NCBI GenBank assembly: GCA_052148155.1
Contig: JBKQIY010000265.1
Span: 1 to 52,239, forward strand
Source: JBBQER01 sp052148155
Lineage (GTDB): Bacteria; Actinomycetota; Acidimicrobiia; IMCC26256; PALSA-610
Length of the DNA stretch: 52,239 nt
Reading direction: 5' to 3'
The notes under the pieces are model-generated. The model did no database searches. It was not told the origin of the DNA and saw nothing but the letters and a program-made list of their open reading frames with translations. The translations under genes were made by a program, and so were the position numbers. This document shows, piece by piece, positions 1 through 7,875 of this stretch. The first letter of the stretch is position 1. Every line of letters begins with the position of its first letter.

Positions 1-204
1 CGCGAACAGCCATGCGATCAGGTCGATCGCGATTGCCGCGGCCGCGCCGATGAGGATGCCTGCCGCGGCCGAACGGGTGACGAGGAAGCCGATCCCGGCT
101 CCGAGCAATCCGACCAGCACGAACTCGCAGACGAGCATCATGACGCTGGTCCGCCGGTTCTTGGCGATCAGATCGGCGTGGGTGACAGGGCTCGAAGCAG
201 GCAC
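1..204 (-). CDS. HtpX-like M48 zinc metalloprotease, N-terminal fragment (runs off the left edge)
   Basis: Only the first 68 codons are in the window, read from a GTG at 204. The fragment starts with a short polar segment ending in an NRR triplet (residues 16-18), followed by two predicted membrane segments at about 20-42 and 46-67. This resembles the N-terminus of actinobacterial HtpX-like membrane proteases of family M48, which remove damaged membrane proteins. The HEXXH zinc motif would lie outside the window, so the family call rests only on the N-terminal pattern. Another two-TM N-terminal membrane protein is possible. A doubtful small ORF ends 6 bp upstream. Confidence 0.5.
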   Translation of the reverse strand, partial: MPASSPVTHADLIAKNRRTSVMMLVCEFVLVGLLGAGIGFLVTRSAAAGILIGAAAAIAIDLIAWLFA

Positions 205-210
205 GACCGA

Positions 211-480
211 TCATCGTACGGCGGCGCGTCGGTCCGGCCGGGCCGCGGCTGCGGGTCGGCAAAGGAGGTGCGGGTCGGTGAGCGCCGCACCCAGATACGA
301 ACATGCGTTCGCGTCCTCCGCCTGGGCTGCACCGAACGCACCCGGAACGGCGGCGTCCCCGAGCGTCACACGCACCACCGACACCCACCGACCACTCGCC
401 AACCCGTTGCAACTACGACGCGACCCGCCCGGCGAGTTGAGGCCCACCGCGATGCTCGACGCCCCCACCGTTCGGTCCAT
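211..480 (-). CDS. Doubtful small ORF upstream of the HtpX-like gene (hypothetical, 89 aa)
   Basis: An ATG at 480 has a TGAGG Shine-Dalgarno-like element six bases upstream (plus-strand 487-491), and the frame runs 89 codons to a stop 6 bp before the HtpX-like start, so it could be an operon leader gene. I recognise no domain. There are three cysteines and an Ala/Arg-rich tail, and third-position GC is only moderately high. In DNA this GC-rich, open frames of this length arise by chance, so it may well be non-coding. Confidence 0.22.
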   Translation of the reverse strand: MDRTVGASSIAVGLNSPGGSRRSCNGLASGRWVSVVRVTLGDAAVPGAFGAAQAEDANACSYLGAALTDPHLLCRPAAAARPDRRAAVR

Positions 481-686
481 GTTGAGCCTCACATGTCGTT
501 GTATACGACCCGACCCGCCCGGGGGCATGACCTCCGTTCCCCCGTCCAGTCGGAGAGTTGGACCCCCGCAGTTCGAACGACGAGGATCGCGACAGTGTTG
601 GCCCCTTCGCTGGCGATGGGCTCGAACAGCGGTCGATATCGTGCGTGTGGCCATCAGATTGCGGCGCCGCGCCGGGGAGGGGATGT
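481..686. other. Intergenic region before the first catabolic operon
   Basis: Together with 205-480 this is a 482-bp stretch with no confident gene. It must hold the promoter of the 687-5256 operon. A short near-palindrome centred on GTATAC lies near 500, but I cannot align a convincing -35/-10 pair. A clear GGGGAGG Shine-Dalgarno sits at 675-681 for the ACAD start at 687. Confidence 0.5.
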
Positions 687-1892
687 ATGGATTTCGAGTT
701 CTCGTCCGAACAGCGCGCCTTCGCGGCGGAGGTCGAGCGGTTCCTCGACGAGCACGACGATCCCGAGGTTTTCGACGTCACCCGCGAGAACATGGCGCAG
801 ATTGTCGACACACCCAAACGTCGAGCGTTGATGCGCGAGGTCGGCGAACGTGGTTGGCTCGGACTGACCTGGCCGAAGCAGTACGGCGGCTCCGAAGGCG
901 AAGGGGTCTACGAATTTCTCCTCAACGAGGCGCTCGCGGCGCGGGGCGGTCCCCAGATCGGCAAAGGTGTCGGCATCATCGGCAAGACGCTTATCAAAGA
1001 AGCGAGCGACTTCCTCAAACAGGAGTTCCTGCCGAGGATCCTGCGCAACGACGTCGAGTTCGCGGTCGGCTACAGCGAACCGAACGCTGGCTCGGACGCA
1101 GCGTCGATGCGTCTGAAGGCCGAACGCGGCCGACGCGACGGCCAGTCGGGTTGGATCCTCAACGGTCAGAAGACGTGGACGACCTCCGCGCACTTCGCCG
1201 AGTGGTACTGGCTGGGGACCCGCACCAATCCTGACGACAAACACCGCGGTATCACCCTCATGCTCGTGCCGCTCGACCAGCCCGGCATCACGATCAATTG
1301 CATCTGGACGATGGGCGACGAACGCACCAACGAGGTGTTCATCGAGGACGTCTTCGTTCCCGACGAGTACGTGGTCGGCGAAGTCAACCGCGGCTTCCAG
1401 TACATCTCTCAGGCGCTTGACCTCGAACGGTTCACGATGTTCACGTTCTCTCCGATCAATCAGCGTCTCGATCTGCTCATCGACTATGTGCGCACCACCG
1501 AACGCGACGGCGAATCCCTACGCGACGACGCGGTTGTGCGCCGCGAGATCGCACGGCTCGTCACCGACGCCGAAGTTGCCCGTGTGCTCGGCTTGCGGGT
1601 CGTCGCGGCGTCGATGAAAGGCGAAAAGGTGCCGGACACGCCGCCACCGACGGTCGAGTCGTCGGAGTACAAGCTGTTCGCGACGGAATTCTCACGCCGG
1701 CTCGCGAACGCTTCGATGGATCTCGCCGCGCCCGGCAGTCAACTCCGAGTGCGGACCAACACTGCGCCGATGGCAGGACGGGCCGAGTCGACGTACCGCT
1801 ACACCGTGATCGACACGATCGGCGGCGGCACGTCGGAGGTGCAGAAGAACATCATCGCCCGGCGTCTGCTCGGCCTCCCCAAGAATTTCTGA
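687..1892 (+). CDS. Acyl-CoA dehydrogenase, FadE type, alpha-like subunit (401 aa)
   Basis: FAD-dependent alpha,beta-dehydrogenation of an acyl-CoA thioester. The ATG at 687 is chosen over longer in-frame ATGs because GGGGAGG lies six bases upstream and the protein then begins MDFEFSSEQ, as in the family. The FAD/substrate motif YSEPNAGSD is at 129-137 and NGQKTWTTSAH at 159-169. Near the C-terminus the family's YEGT is replaced by IGGGTSEV, so the usual medium-chain-type catalytic Glu is absent there. The base must lie elsewhere, as in isovaleryl-CoA dehydrogenase and several mycobacterial FadE proteins. It is the first gene of a tight operon whose last gene (4093) is a beta-type ACAD, suggesting a heteromeric enzyme. 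Substrate unknown. Confidence 0.93.
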   Translation: MDFEFSSEQRAFAAEVERFLDEHDDPEVFDVTRENMAQIVDTPKRRALMREVGERGWLGLTWPKQYGGSEGEGVYEFLLNEALAARGGPQIGKGVGIIGKTLIKEASDFLKQEFLPRILRNDVEFAVGYSEPNAGSDAASMRLKAERGRRDGQSGWILNGQKTWTTSAHFAEWYWLGTRTNPDDKHRGITLMLVPLDQPGITINCIWTMGDERTNEVFIEDVFVPDEYVVGEVNRGFQYISQALDLERFTMFTFSPINQRLDLLIDYVRTTERDGESLRDDAVVRREIARLVTDAEVARVLGLRVVAASMKGEKVPDTPPPTVESSEYKLFATEFSRRLANASMDLAAPGSQLRVRTNTAPMAGRAESTYRYTVIDTIGGGTSEVQKNIIARRLLGLPKNF

Positions 1893-1897
1893 TCGTC

Positions 1898-3064
1898 GTG
1901 TCTTTCGGGTTGTTGTCCGGCGTGACAGTCCTCGACCTCGCCAGCGTCGGTCCCGCCGCGCGTACCTCGCGGTGGCTGGCCGACTACGGCGCCCGCGTCG
2001 TGAAGGTCGGGCCGCCACCCAGCCAGTCGGGCGTACAGATCGTCCCGCCGTTCTACGCCTACAGCGGCCACCGCAGCATGGAACGTGTGCTCCTCGACCT
2101 GAAGCAGCCGTCGGGCCGCGACGCATTCTTGCGGCTCGCGGCCCGCGCCGACGTGGTGATCGAAAGCTTCCGTCCCGGTGTCGTCGGCCGGCTCGGTGTC
2201 GGCGACGCCGACGTCCGCGCAGTCAATCCGGGCATCATCTACTGCTCGACCAGCGGCTACGGCCAGTCTGGGCCCCGCTCCCAATGGGCTGGGCACGATC
2301 TCAACTACCTCGCGGTCGGCGGATACCTCGACTGTTCGGGACGGGCAGCCAACGGTGGACCGGCGCTTCCCGGCGCGACGGTTGGCGACGCGGCCGGCGG
2401 AGGGATGCACGCGGTCATCGCCATCCTCGCCGCGCTCGTCCACCGTGGCGCGACCGGACAGGGAGCAACCCTCGACGTCTCGGCGGCCGATGGGGTCATC
2501 GCGCTGATGTCGCTCGCCGTCGACGAGTACCTCGCGACCGGGCAGGTTCCCGGGCCCGGGCACAGCATCCTGACCGGACGGTACGCCTGTTACGACGTGT
2601 ATGCCTGCGCCGACGACCGGTGGGTCGCGGTCGCGGCGATCGAGCCGCAGTTCTTCGCGAATCTGTGCGGCGCGCTCGGCTGTGGCCAATGGCTCGGCCA
2701 CCAGACCGACGACGAGCATCAAGACGCCATGCGCGCCGACTTCGCGGCCGCGTTCGCGCGTCGAACACGCGACGAGTGGGTCGCTGAACTCGGCCCGGCG
2801 AACACCTGCGTCTCGGAGGTTGCGTCAGTGCCCGAGCTCGTCGGCGCAGCACAACTTCGGGAACGACACGTGTTCACGTCCGCCACCGCTGCCGGACGCG
2901 ACGATTTCGAACAGGTCGGGTGGATCCTCGCGGGCATGGAACGCGAACAGCCCAGCCCGACTGTGCGCGACGCGACCGTCACCGACACCGACGCATTGCT
3001 GGCCGAGTTCGGATATTCGGCCGGTGAGATCGCGGTGCTGCGCGAGGAAGGAGCCGCGGCGTGA
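1898..3064 (+). CDS. CaiB/BaiF (class III) CoA-transferase family protein (388 aa)
   Basis: Class III CoA-transferases move CoA between carboxylic acids through an aspartyl-CoA thioester. The start is GTG at 1898, 5 bp after the ACAD stop. The N-terminal VTVLDLASVGPAAR and ADYGARVVKV segments, the ADVVIESFRPG motif, and the aspartate before AGGG (in GDAAGGG, about residue 165, the likely nucleophile) are typical. Length is normal for the family. It lies between an ACAD and hydratase subunits and its stop overlaps the next start, so it probably activates the operon's substrate by CoA transfer rather than ligation. Some family members are racemases or lyases, so the reaction is not certain. Confidence 0.9.
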   Translation: MSFGLLSGVTVLDLASVGPAARTSRWLADYGARVVKVGPPPSQSGVQIVPPFYAYSGHRSMERVLLDLKQPSGRDAFLRLAARADVVIESFRPGVVGRLGVGDADVRAVNPGIIYCSTSGYGQSGPRSQWAGHDLNYLAVGGYLDCSGRAANGGPALPGATVGDAAGGGMHAVIAILAALVHRGATGQGATLDVSAADGVIALMSLAVDEYLATGQVPGPGHSILTGRYACYDVYACADDRWVAVAAIEPQFFANLCGALGCGQWLGHQTDDEHQDAMRADFAAAFARRTRDEWVAELGPANTCVSEVASVPELVGAAQLRERHVFTSATAAGRDDFEQVGWILAGMEREQPSPTVRDATVTDTDALLAEFGYSAGEIAVLREEGAAA

Positions 3065-3579
3065 GCGAGACGACGCTGCCGGCCGATGTCGCCACCGCGA
3101 TCGGTCAGGTGCAATACGAACAAACCGGCGAGTTCCCCGTCGAACGCGGCTACATCTGGACGTCGTGCGCGTCGGTGGAGAACGGCAATCCACTGTTCTG
3201 GGATGACACGGTCGCCGACCAGATCACCGACGGTCCGATCTCGCCGCCGACGATGCTGTCGGTGTGGTTCCGTCCCCACCATTGGTCCCCCGGCCGCACG
3301 GAACCAGCACTGCCGCTGCAGGTGCATTTCGACCTGAAGGACATCTTCGGGCTTCCGGAAGCGATCATGAGCGACAACACGATCGTGTTTTACGAACCGG
3401 TACGTCCCGGCGACGTGCTGCGCACCCGTCAGATCTTGCGTTCGGTTAGTGAACCGAAGACCACCAAACTCGGTACCGGCCGGTTCTGGGTAATCGATGT
3501 CGAATACGTCAACCAGCGCGACGAACTCGTCGGTGTCGAGTCATACACCGGGTTCGGCTACCGCCGGGACGCATCGTGA
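3061..3579 (+). CDS. MaoC-like dehydratase, FAS1-type N-terminal hot-dog subunit (172 aa)
   Basis: Single hot-dog protein of the FAS1-like dehydratase / MaoC N-terminal type. Its GTG overlaps the CoA-transferase stop by 4 bp. Visible features include the early ERGYIWTSCASVENGNPLFWDD stretch, the ISPPTMLSVW substrate-wall segment, and a central hot-dog strand with FYEPVRPGDVLRTRQ. This half of the double hot-dog usually lacks the catalytic Asp-His dyad, which I see instead in the next protein. The two are therefore probably the partners of a heteromeric enoyl-CoA hydratase, as in mycobacterial ChsH1/ChsH2. It would hydrate the enoyl-CoA made by the flanking ACADs. Confidence 0.85.
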   Translation: MSETTLPADVATAIGQVQYEQTGEFPVERGYIWTSCASVENGNPLFWDDTVADQITDGPISPPTMLSVWFRPHHWSPGRTEPALPLQVHFDLKDIFGLPEAIMSDNTIVFYEPVRPGDVLRTRQILRSVSEPKTTKLGTGRFWVIDVEYVNQRDELVGVESYTGFGYRRDAS

Positions 3580-4055
3580 AGACCGACCGGCTCACGCTCG
3601 ATGGGGTACGGCCAGGTGACGTGCTGCCGGAACTGCGGTACGACGTGACTGCGACGACCGTCGTGCTCGGCGCGCTCGCCACCCGCGACACCCGCCCGAT
3701 GCACCACGATCACGACTTCGCCGTGCAACGCAACGGGACACCCGACATTTTCTTGAACACACCAAATCAGGCAGCCTGGTTCGAGCGGTACCTCACCGAC
3801 TGGTCGGGACCGTACGGGCGGCTCGGTCGTATGAGATTTCGTATGAAAGGCTCGGTGTTCCCGGGCGACACGATGGTGCTTTCGGCGACCGTCGAACACG
3901 TCGAAACCGACGACCTGGGTTGTGGCTGGGTCACCGTGTTGGTGCGCCTCGCCGTGAACGATGAACTGAAGACGGACTGCACCGCGCGTCTCGCGCTGCC
4001 CGTCGATCGCGACGACAACCCGTGGAGGCGTCGGGGCGATTCCTGGCAGCCGTGA
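3576..4055 (+). CDS. MaoC-like enoyl-CoA hydratase, catalytic hot-dog subunit (159 aa)
   Basis: GTG start overlapping the previous stop by 4 bp. The hydratase-2 motif D-x4-H is visible as D38 and H43 (RDTRPMHHDHDFA), the dyad that adds water to trans-2-enoyl-CoA. A second hot-dog strand holds RFRMKGSVFPGDTM. Length fits a single hot-dog domain. With the 3061 protein it completes a split double hot-dog hydratase. The next ATG follows 37 bp after the stop with its own GAGGAG Shine-Dalgarno. Confidence 0.87.
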   Translation: MKTDRLTLDGVRPGDVLPELRYDVTATTVVLGALATRDTRPMHHDHDFAVQRNGTPDIFLNTPNQAAWFERYLTDWSGPYGRLGRMRFRMKGSVFPGDTMVLSATVEHVETDDLGCGWVTVLVRLAVNDELKTDCTARLALPVDRDDNPWRRRGDSWQP

Positions 4056-4092
4056 CCGTTTCGCCATGACGACGAATCCGAGGAGCTAGCGA

Positions 4093-5256
4093 ATGGATCT
4101 CGATCTCACCTCCGAGCAGGAAATGCTGCGAGAGATGGTGCGTGGCGTCTGCCGGTCGTACGCGTCGGTCGAGACGGTGCGCGCCATGGAAGACGATCCG
4201 GTCGGGTACCCGACCGACTTGTGGAAACAGATGGCCGCGCTCGATCTGATCGGACTGATGATCCCAGCCGAGTACGGCGGCTCGGCGATGAGCGCGCTCG
4301 AAGGCGCGGTGGTCTACATGGAGCTCGGTCGGGCGCTGGCACCGACACCTCATTTTGTCAGCGCGGTCATGGCGGCCGGCGTGTTGTGTCGATCGGGGAG
4401 CGAGGCCCAAAAACGCGAGTGGCTGCCGCGCATCGTTGCCGGCGACGCCATCGTGACGACCGCATGGCTCGAACCGGGCAACGGGTACACAGCTCGTGGC
4501 GTGCAGACGCACGCGACCTCAGACGGCGATCATGTCGTGCTCGAAGGTGTGAAGTGGCACGTGCCGTTCGCGTCGGCCGCGACCGCGATGATCGTGCTCG
4601 CCCGCACCGGCGCCGGCGAGGCCGACATCGATCTGTTCGTGGTCGACGCGGGCCAGTCAGGGCTGACGATGACCCAGCAGCTGACGGTGGCGTCCGACAC
4701 CCAGTACGAAGTCTCGTTCTCAGATGTGCGGGTGCCGAACTCGGCCCGTGTCGGGGCCGCCGGTTCGGGCTGGGACATCTGGCATGACACGCTGCTCGAC
4801 GGCGTTGTGCTCCTGGCCGCGCAGGCCGTCGGCGGCGCTCGCTACGCGCTCGACATCACGGTGCAGTACGCCAAAGACCGCGAACAGTTCGGCAAGCCGC
4901 TCGGCGCGTTCCAAGCGATCGCGCATTACCTTTCCGACGCGGTCACTGCCGTCGACGGCGCCGAGACGTTGGTGTTCGAGGCGGCTTGGGCCGCGGCCAC
5001 CGGCAGATCGATCGACCGGCTGGCGCCGATGGCGAAACTGTTCGCCTGCAAGACCTTCCGGGACGTCACCGCAATGGCGCAGCAGGTGTTCGGCGGTGTC
5101 GGTTTCACCGTCGAATACGACATCCAGCTGTTCTTCCGGCGGGCCAAACAGCTTCAGATCTCGTGGTGGGACGACCGGCGACTCGAAGAGCTCATTGCGG
5201 CGACGGTCCTCGACTCCCAAACCGTTCAAGGACCCGCTGCAGATCGCGTAAATTGA
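4093..5256 (+). CDS. Acyl-CoA dehydrogenase, beta-like (non-canonical) subunit (387 aa)
   Basis: Second ACAD of the operon, ATG preceded by GAGGAG. It has the ACAD fold (MDLDLTSEQEMLREMV start; PAEYGGSAMSALEG; helix YAKDREQFGKPLGAFQAI) but its C-terminus reads VFGGVGFTVEYDIQLFFRRAKQL rather than the EGT/GGGT catalytic segment. The usual N-terminal SEPNAGSD is altered to LEPGNGYTARG. These are the features of beta subunits in actinobacterial alpha2-beta2 FadE enzymes such as FadE27 and FadE29. I infer that it partners the 687 protein. The gene's last codons contain the -10 of the following lipoprotein gene. Confidence 0.88.
   Translation: MDLDLTSEQEMLREMVRGVCRSYASVETVRAMEDDPVGYPTDLWKQMAALDLIGLMIPAEYGGSAMSALEGAVVYMELGRALAPTPHFVSAVMAAGVLCRSGSEAQKREWLPRIVAGDAIVTTAWLEPGNGYTARGVQTHATSDGDHVVLEGVKWHVPFASAATAMIVLARTGAGEADIDLFVVDAGQSGLTMTQQLTVASDTQYEVSFSDVRVPNSARVGAAGSGWDIWHDTLLDGVVLLAAQAVGGARYALDITVQYAKDREQFGKPLGAFQAIAHYLSDAVTAVDGAETLVFEAAWAAATGRSIDRLAPMAKLFACKTFRDVTAMAQQVFGGVGFTVEYDIQLFFRRAKQLQISWWDDRRLEELIAATVLDSQTVQGPAADRVN
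5249..5254 (+). promoter_or_regulatory. Leaderless -10 (TAAATT) for the lipoprotein gene
   Basis: TAAATT ends 6 nt before the ATG at 5261 and there is no Shine-Dalgarno, so transcription probably starts at or next to the ATG. The hexamer overlaps the ACAD stop codon. No convincing -35 was found. Confidence 0.5.
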
Positions 5257-5260
5257 CCGT

Positions 5261-6169
5261 ATGAGAGAACATTTCGTACGCGGCGCGGCGCTCGCGATGT
5301 CGCTGGCTTTGCTCACCGCGGCCTGTTCCTCGTCCCAAAAGACCGGCAAGGCTTCGACCACGGAGTTCCCGACCGTCGCGATCCCGACGACGGTGGCCGG
5401 ATCGGCGACGACCTCACATTCGTCGCCGACGACCACGAAACCGTCGTCGACGACGAAATCCGGTACCGGTGCGACCCCCAGCGCGACGACGACGACGGTC
5501 GGTTCGGTGACGACGTCCGCCACTCCGACGACGTTGCCGGCACCGCTTCCCACCTACTTGCCGGGCATCGTGATGCGTTGGGAGCTCGCACTCGACTTTC
5601 GTACCCATCCTGGACATAACCCGTTCTCCAGCTATCTCGGTGGGACGCCGGTGTGGAGCCTGCGCGAGGGCGCGACCCTCAGCCGCGACGGCCTCTATCC
5701 GTTGCTGCCGACGTTCTCGTCGACGTTCGGCTCCGAGGGCATATCGGCCTGGCACGACGCCAGCGCCGGTTGCCCCAGCCTGCCCGCGGTCGGCGTGAAC
5801 ACGGTCGGCGCGCCGATCTCGCTGTGCTCGGCATCGATCCCGGGTGACGCAGCGTTCCTCGATCCGGATCCGTCTCACAGCGCGGTCGTCGCGTGGACCA
5901 GTACGTTCGACGGGACCGTCAACATCAGTTACGACGGCGTCGTCGATCTCGGCGGGTCGTGCGGCGATGGTGTCGGATACTTCGTCGATGTCGGGACCCG
6001 CCAACTCGCGTCGGTCCTGCTCACGAACAACAATGCGGCGATGCTGCCATCGATGAAGGTGCAGGTCGCCACCGGCGAATCGTTGTATTTCATCGTCGAA
6101 CCGGGCGGCGGCGACGTCGCGAGCTGCGACGCGACGCAACTCGCGATCACGATCGACCGCCTGGCCTGA
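5261..6169 (+). CDS. Secreted lipoprotein of unknown function (302 aa)
   Basis: A signal peptide ends in the lipobox LTAAC with Cys22, so the mature protein should be lipid-anchored outside the membrane. Residues about 24-105 are a Ser/Thr/Pro-rich linker, and the rest is a folded domain of about 200 residues with several cysteines that could form disulfides. I recognise no family. The start is supported by a -10 six bases upstream. The 3' end overlaps the convergent amidohydrolase gene by 23 bp (6147-6169). It is probably not functionally tied to the catabolic operon that ends 4 bp upstream, since it seems to have its own promoter. Confidence 0.8.
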   Translation: MREHFVRGAALAMSLALLTAACSSSQKTGKASTTEFPTVAIPTTVAGSATTSHSSPTTTKPSSTTKSGTGATPSATTTTVGSVTTSATPTTLPAPLPTYLPGIVMRWELALDFRTHPGHNPFSSYLGGTPVWSLREGATLSRDGLYPLLPTFSSTFGSEGISAWHDASAGCPSLPAVGVNTVGAPISLCSASIPGDAAFLDPDPSHSAVVAWTSTFDGTVNISYDGVVDLGGSCGDGVGYFVDVGTRQLASVLLTNNNAAMLPSMKVQVATGESLYFIVEPGGGDVASCDATQLAITIDRLA

Positions 6170-7862
6170 CCAGCGTGCCCGGCCGGATGCCGGTCAGCTC
6201 TCCGTCGCGGGTGACGACCGCCCCGTTGACGACGCTCGCCGCGATCCCGGTCGGCTCAGCGACGAGTCGCGTTCCACCGGCCGGCAGGTCGGACACGTAG
6301 CGGACGTCGTCGATTCCGACACGGTCGGGGTCGAACAGCACGAGATCGGCGTACCCGCCGGGCACGATCCGGCCCCGATCGGTCAGCCCGAACAGCGCGG
6401 CCTGACGGCCGGTGAGCATCGCGACGGCTGCCTCGAGCGACAAGACGGCCCGTTCGCGCACCCAATGTTGCAGCGTCCACACCGCGTAGCAGCTGTCGGT
6501 GTTGCTGTGCGTGTGTGCGCCGGCGTCGCTGCCGCCGAGCTGCGCCGCCGGATGCGCGACAAGTTCGCCGAGGCGGACGTCGGCGGGGTTGCGCATCGCG
6601 ATCGCGAACTGGGTTTCGAAATCGTCGCCGATCGCGGTGTCGATCAGCACATCGATCGGGTCGGCGCCGCGGGCGGCGGCGATGGTCGCAACGTCACGGT
6701 CGCGCAGATCGCCGCTGCGGGGTGAGTACCGGACGTGTACGTGCTCCCACCGTCCACTGAAGATCAGACTGGGCCGGATGTTCGCACCCTCCCGACGAAG
6801 TTGGTCCATTGCGGCCGGGTCGTTGGCGAGGCGTCGTACTTCCTCGGCGCCGCCGGCCTTCACCGCCCGGTTCAGTGTCGGCAGCACACGCACCAACACC
6901 CCTTGAGTGTCGAGGCGCGTCCACAGCTCGAATGGGCGCGGCGAAACCTGGCCCACCACCTGCAGGCCACGTGCTTGGGCCGCGCCCATCGCGTCGAGGA
7001 GGTCGCGGCCGACGCCAGGCTCGTCGTACGTGTCGAACACCGGACCGATCACAACTGGCTTTGTGCTCGCGGCGGCGAGCTGTTCATGCCAACCGAGGTC
7101 GGATCGGCGCTGCTCGCGGTCGAGGAGCAGGGCACGGGGAGCCATCGTGAACAGACCGGGACCGGGACCAGCTCGGAGCGTACGAGCGACGGCCAACAGT
7201 TCCTCGTCGTCGCAGACCTGTCCGGGAAGCGCGCTGTTGTCGGGGCCGACGTTGCCGACGACCTGGTCGGTCGAGAATCCCAGGGCGCCGAGCCGCAACC
7301 CGCCGGCCACGAGTTCGCATATCGCGCGCACTTCGGTCGTGGTCGCGGCCCGCGTGCACGCAGCCTCCGGGCCCATCACCGCGGCCCGTACCGGAAGATG
7401 ACCGACGAGAAACGCCCGATTGAGCGCAGTGTCGCGCCGTGTGAGGGCGTCGAAATAGCTGGCGTGGTCGGTCCAGTCGAACGGGACGGTCTCGTCGATT
7501 GCTTCGCGGGGCACCTGTTCGACCGTCACCAACGCGTCGATCACGTACTCGCGTTGCTCTGCGGTCGTGACCGGCGCAAGCGAGTATCCGCAGTTTGCCA
7601 GGACGACGGTGGTCACGCCGTAACGCGAACATGGGGTGAGGAACGGATCCCAGAACTGGTTCGCGTCGAGATGCGTGTGCGTGTCGATCCAACCTGGGGC
7701 CAGCACCAACCCTCGACCGTCGAGTTCGGCCGAGCCGGTGCCGGAGATGTCGCCGACCGCGACGATGCGGTCGCCGTCAACTGCGACATCACGCTCGTAG
7801 GCGGACGCGCCGGTCCCGTCGATCACGGTCGCGCCGCGCACGACGAGGTCGTGGCTTGTCAT
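6147..7862 (-). CDS. N-acyl-D-amino-acid deacylase / D-aminoacylase-like amidohydrolase (571 aa)
   Basis: Metal-dependent amidohydrolase of the D-aminoacylase/dihydroorotase-like group. ATG at 7862 gives MTSHDLVVRGATVIDGTG, the usual beta-sandwich start; the longer frame upstream is a shadow of the esterase gene. The metal-binding HxH is at 62-64 in GWIDTHTHLDAN, and the late Asp is in GGSDAGAHTHSN. A C-terminal GRIVPGGYADLVLFDPD segment returns to the beta sandwich. The family hydrolyses N-acyl-D-amino acids, hydantoin-like or other amide substrates; the substrate here cannot be read. It is transcribed with the upstream esterase gene, 13 bp apart. Confidence 0.88.
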   Translation of the reverse strand: MTSHDLVVRGATVIDGTGASAYERDVAVDGDRIVAVGDISGTGSAELDGRGLVLAPGWIDTHTHLDANQFWDPFLTPCSRYGVTTVVLANCGYSLAPVTTAEQREYVIDALVTVEQVPREAIDETVPFDWTDHASYFDALTRRDTALNRAFLVGHLPVRAAVMGPEAACTRAATTTEVRAICELVAGGLRLGALGFSTDQVVGNVGPDNSALPGQVCDDEELLAVARTLRAGPGPGLFTMAPRALLLDREQRRSDLGWHEQLAAASTKPVVIGPVFDTYDEPGVGRDLLDAMGAAQARGLQVVGQVSPRPFELWTRLDTQGVLVRVLPTLNRAVKAGGAEEVRRLANDPAAMDQLRREGANIRPSLIFSGRWEHVHVRYSPRSGDLRDRDVATIAAARGADPIDVLIDTAIGDDFETQFAIAMRNPADVRLGELVAHPAAQLGGSDAGAHTHSNTDSCYAVWTLQHWVRERAVLSLEAAVAMLTGRQAALFGLTDRGRIVPGGYADLVLFDPDRVGIDDVRYVSDLPAGGTRLVAEPTGIAASVVNGAVVTRDGELTGIRPGTLVRPGGRS

Positions 7863-7875
7863 CCGATCTCGCGCA

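Noticed and set aside
50..1234. Long plus-strand open frame across 50-1234
   Set aside because: It is arginine/proline-rich, shows no domain, and overlaps the well-supported ACAD at 687 in another frame.
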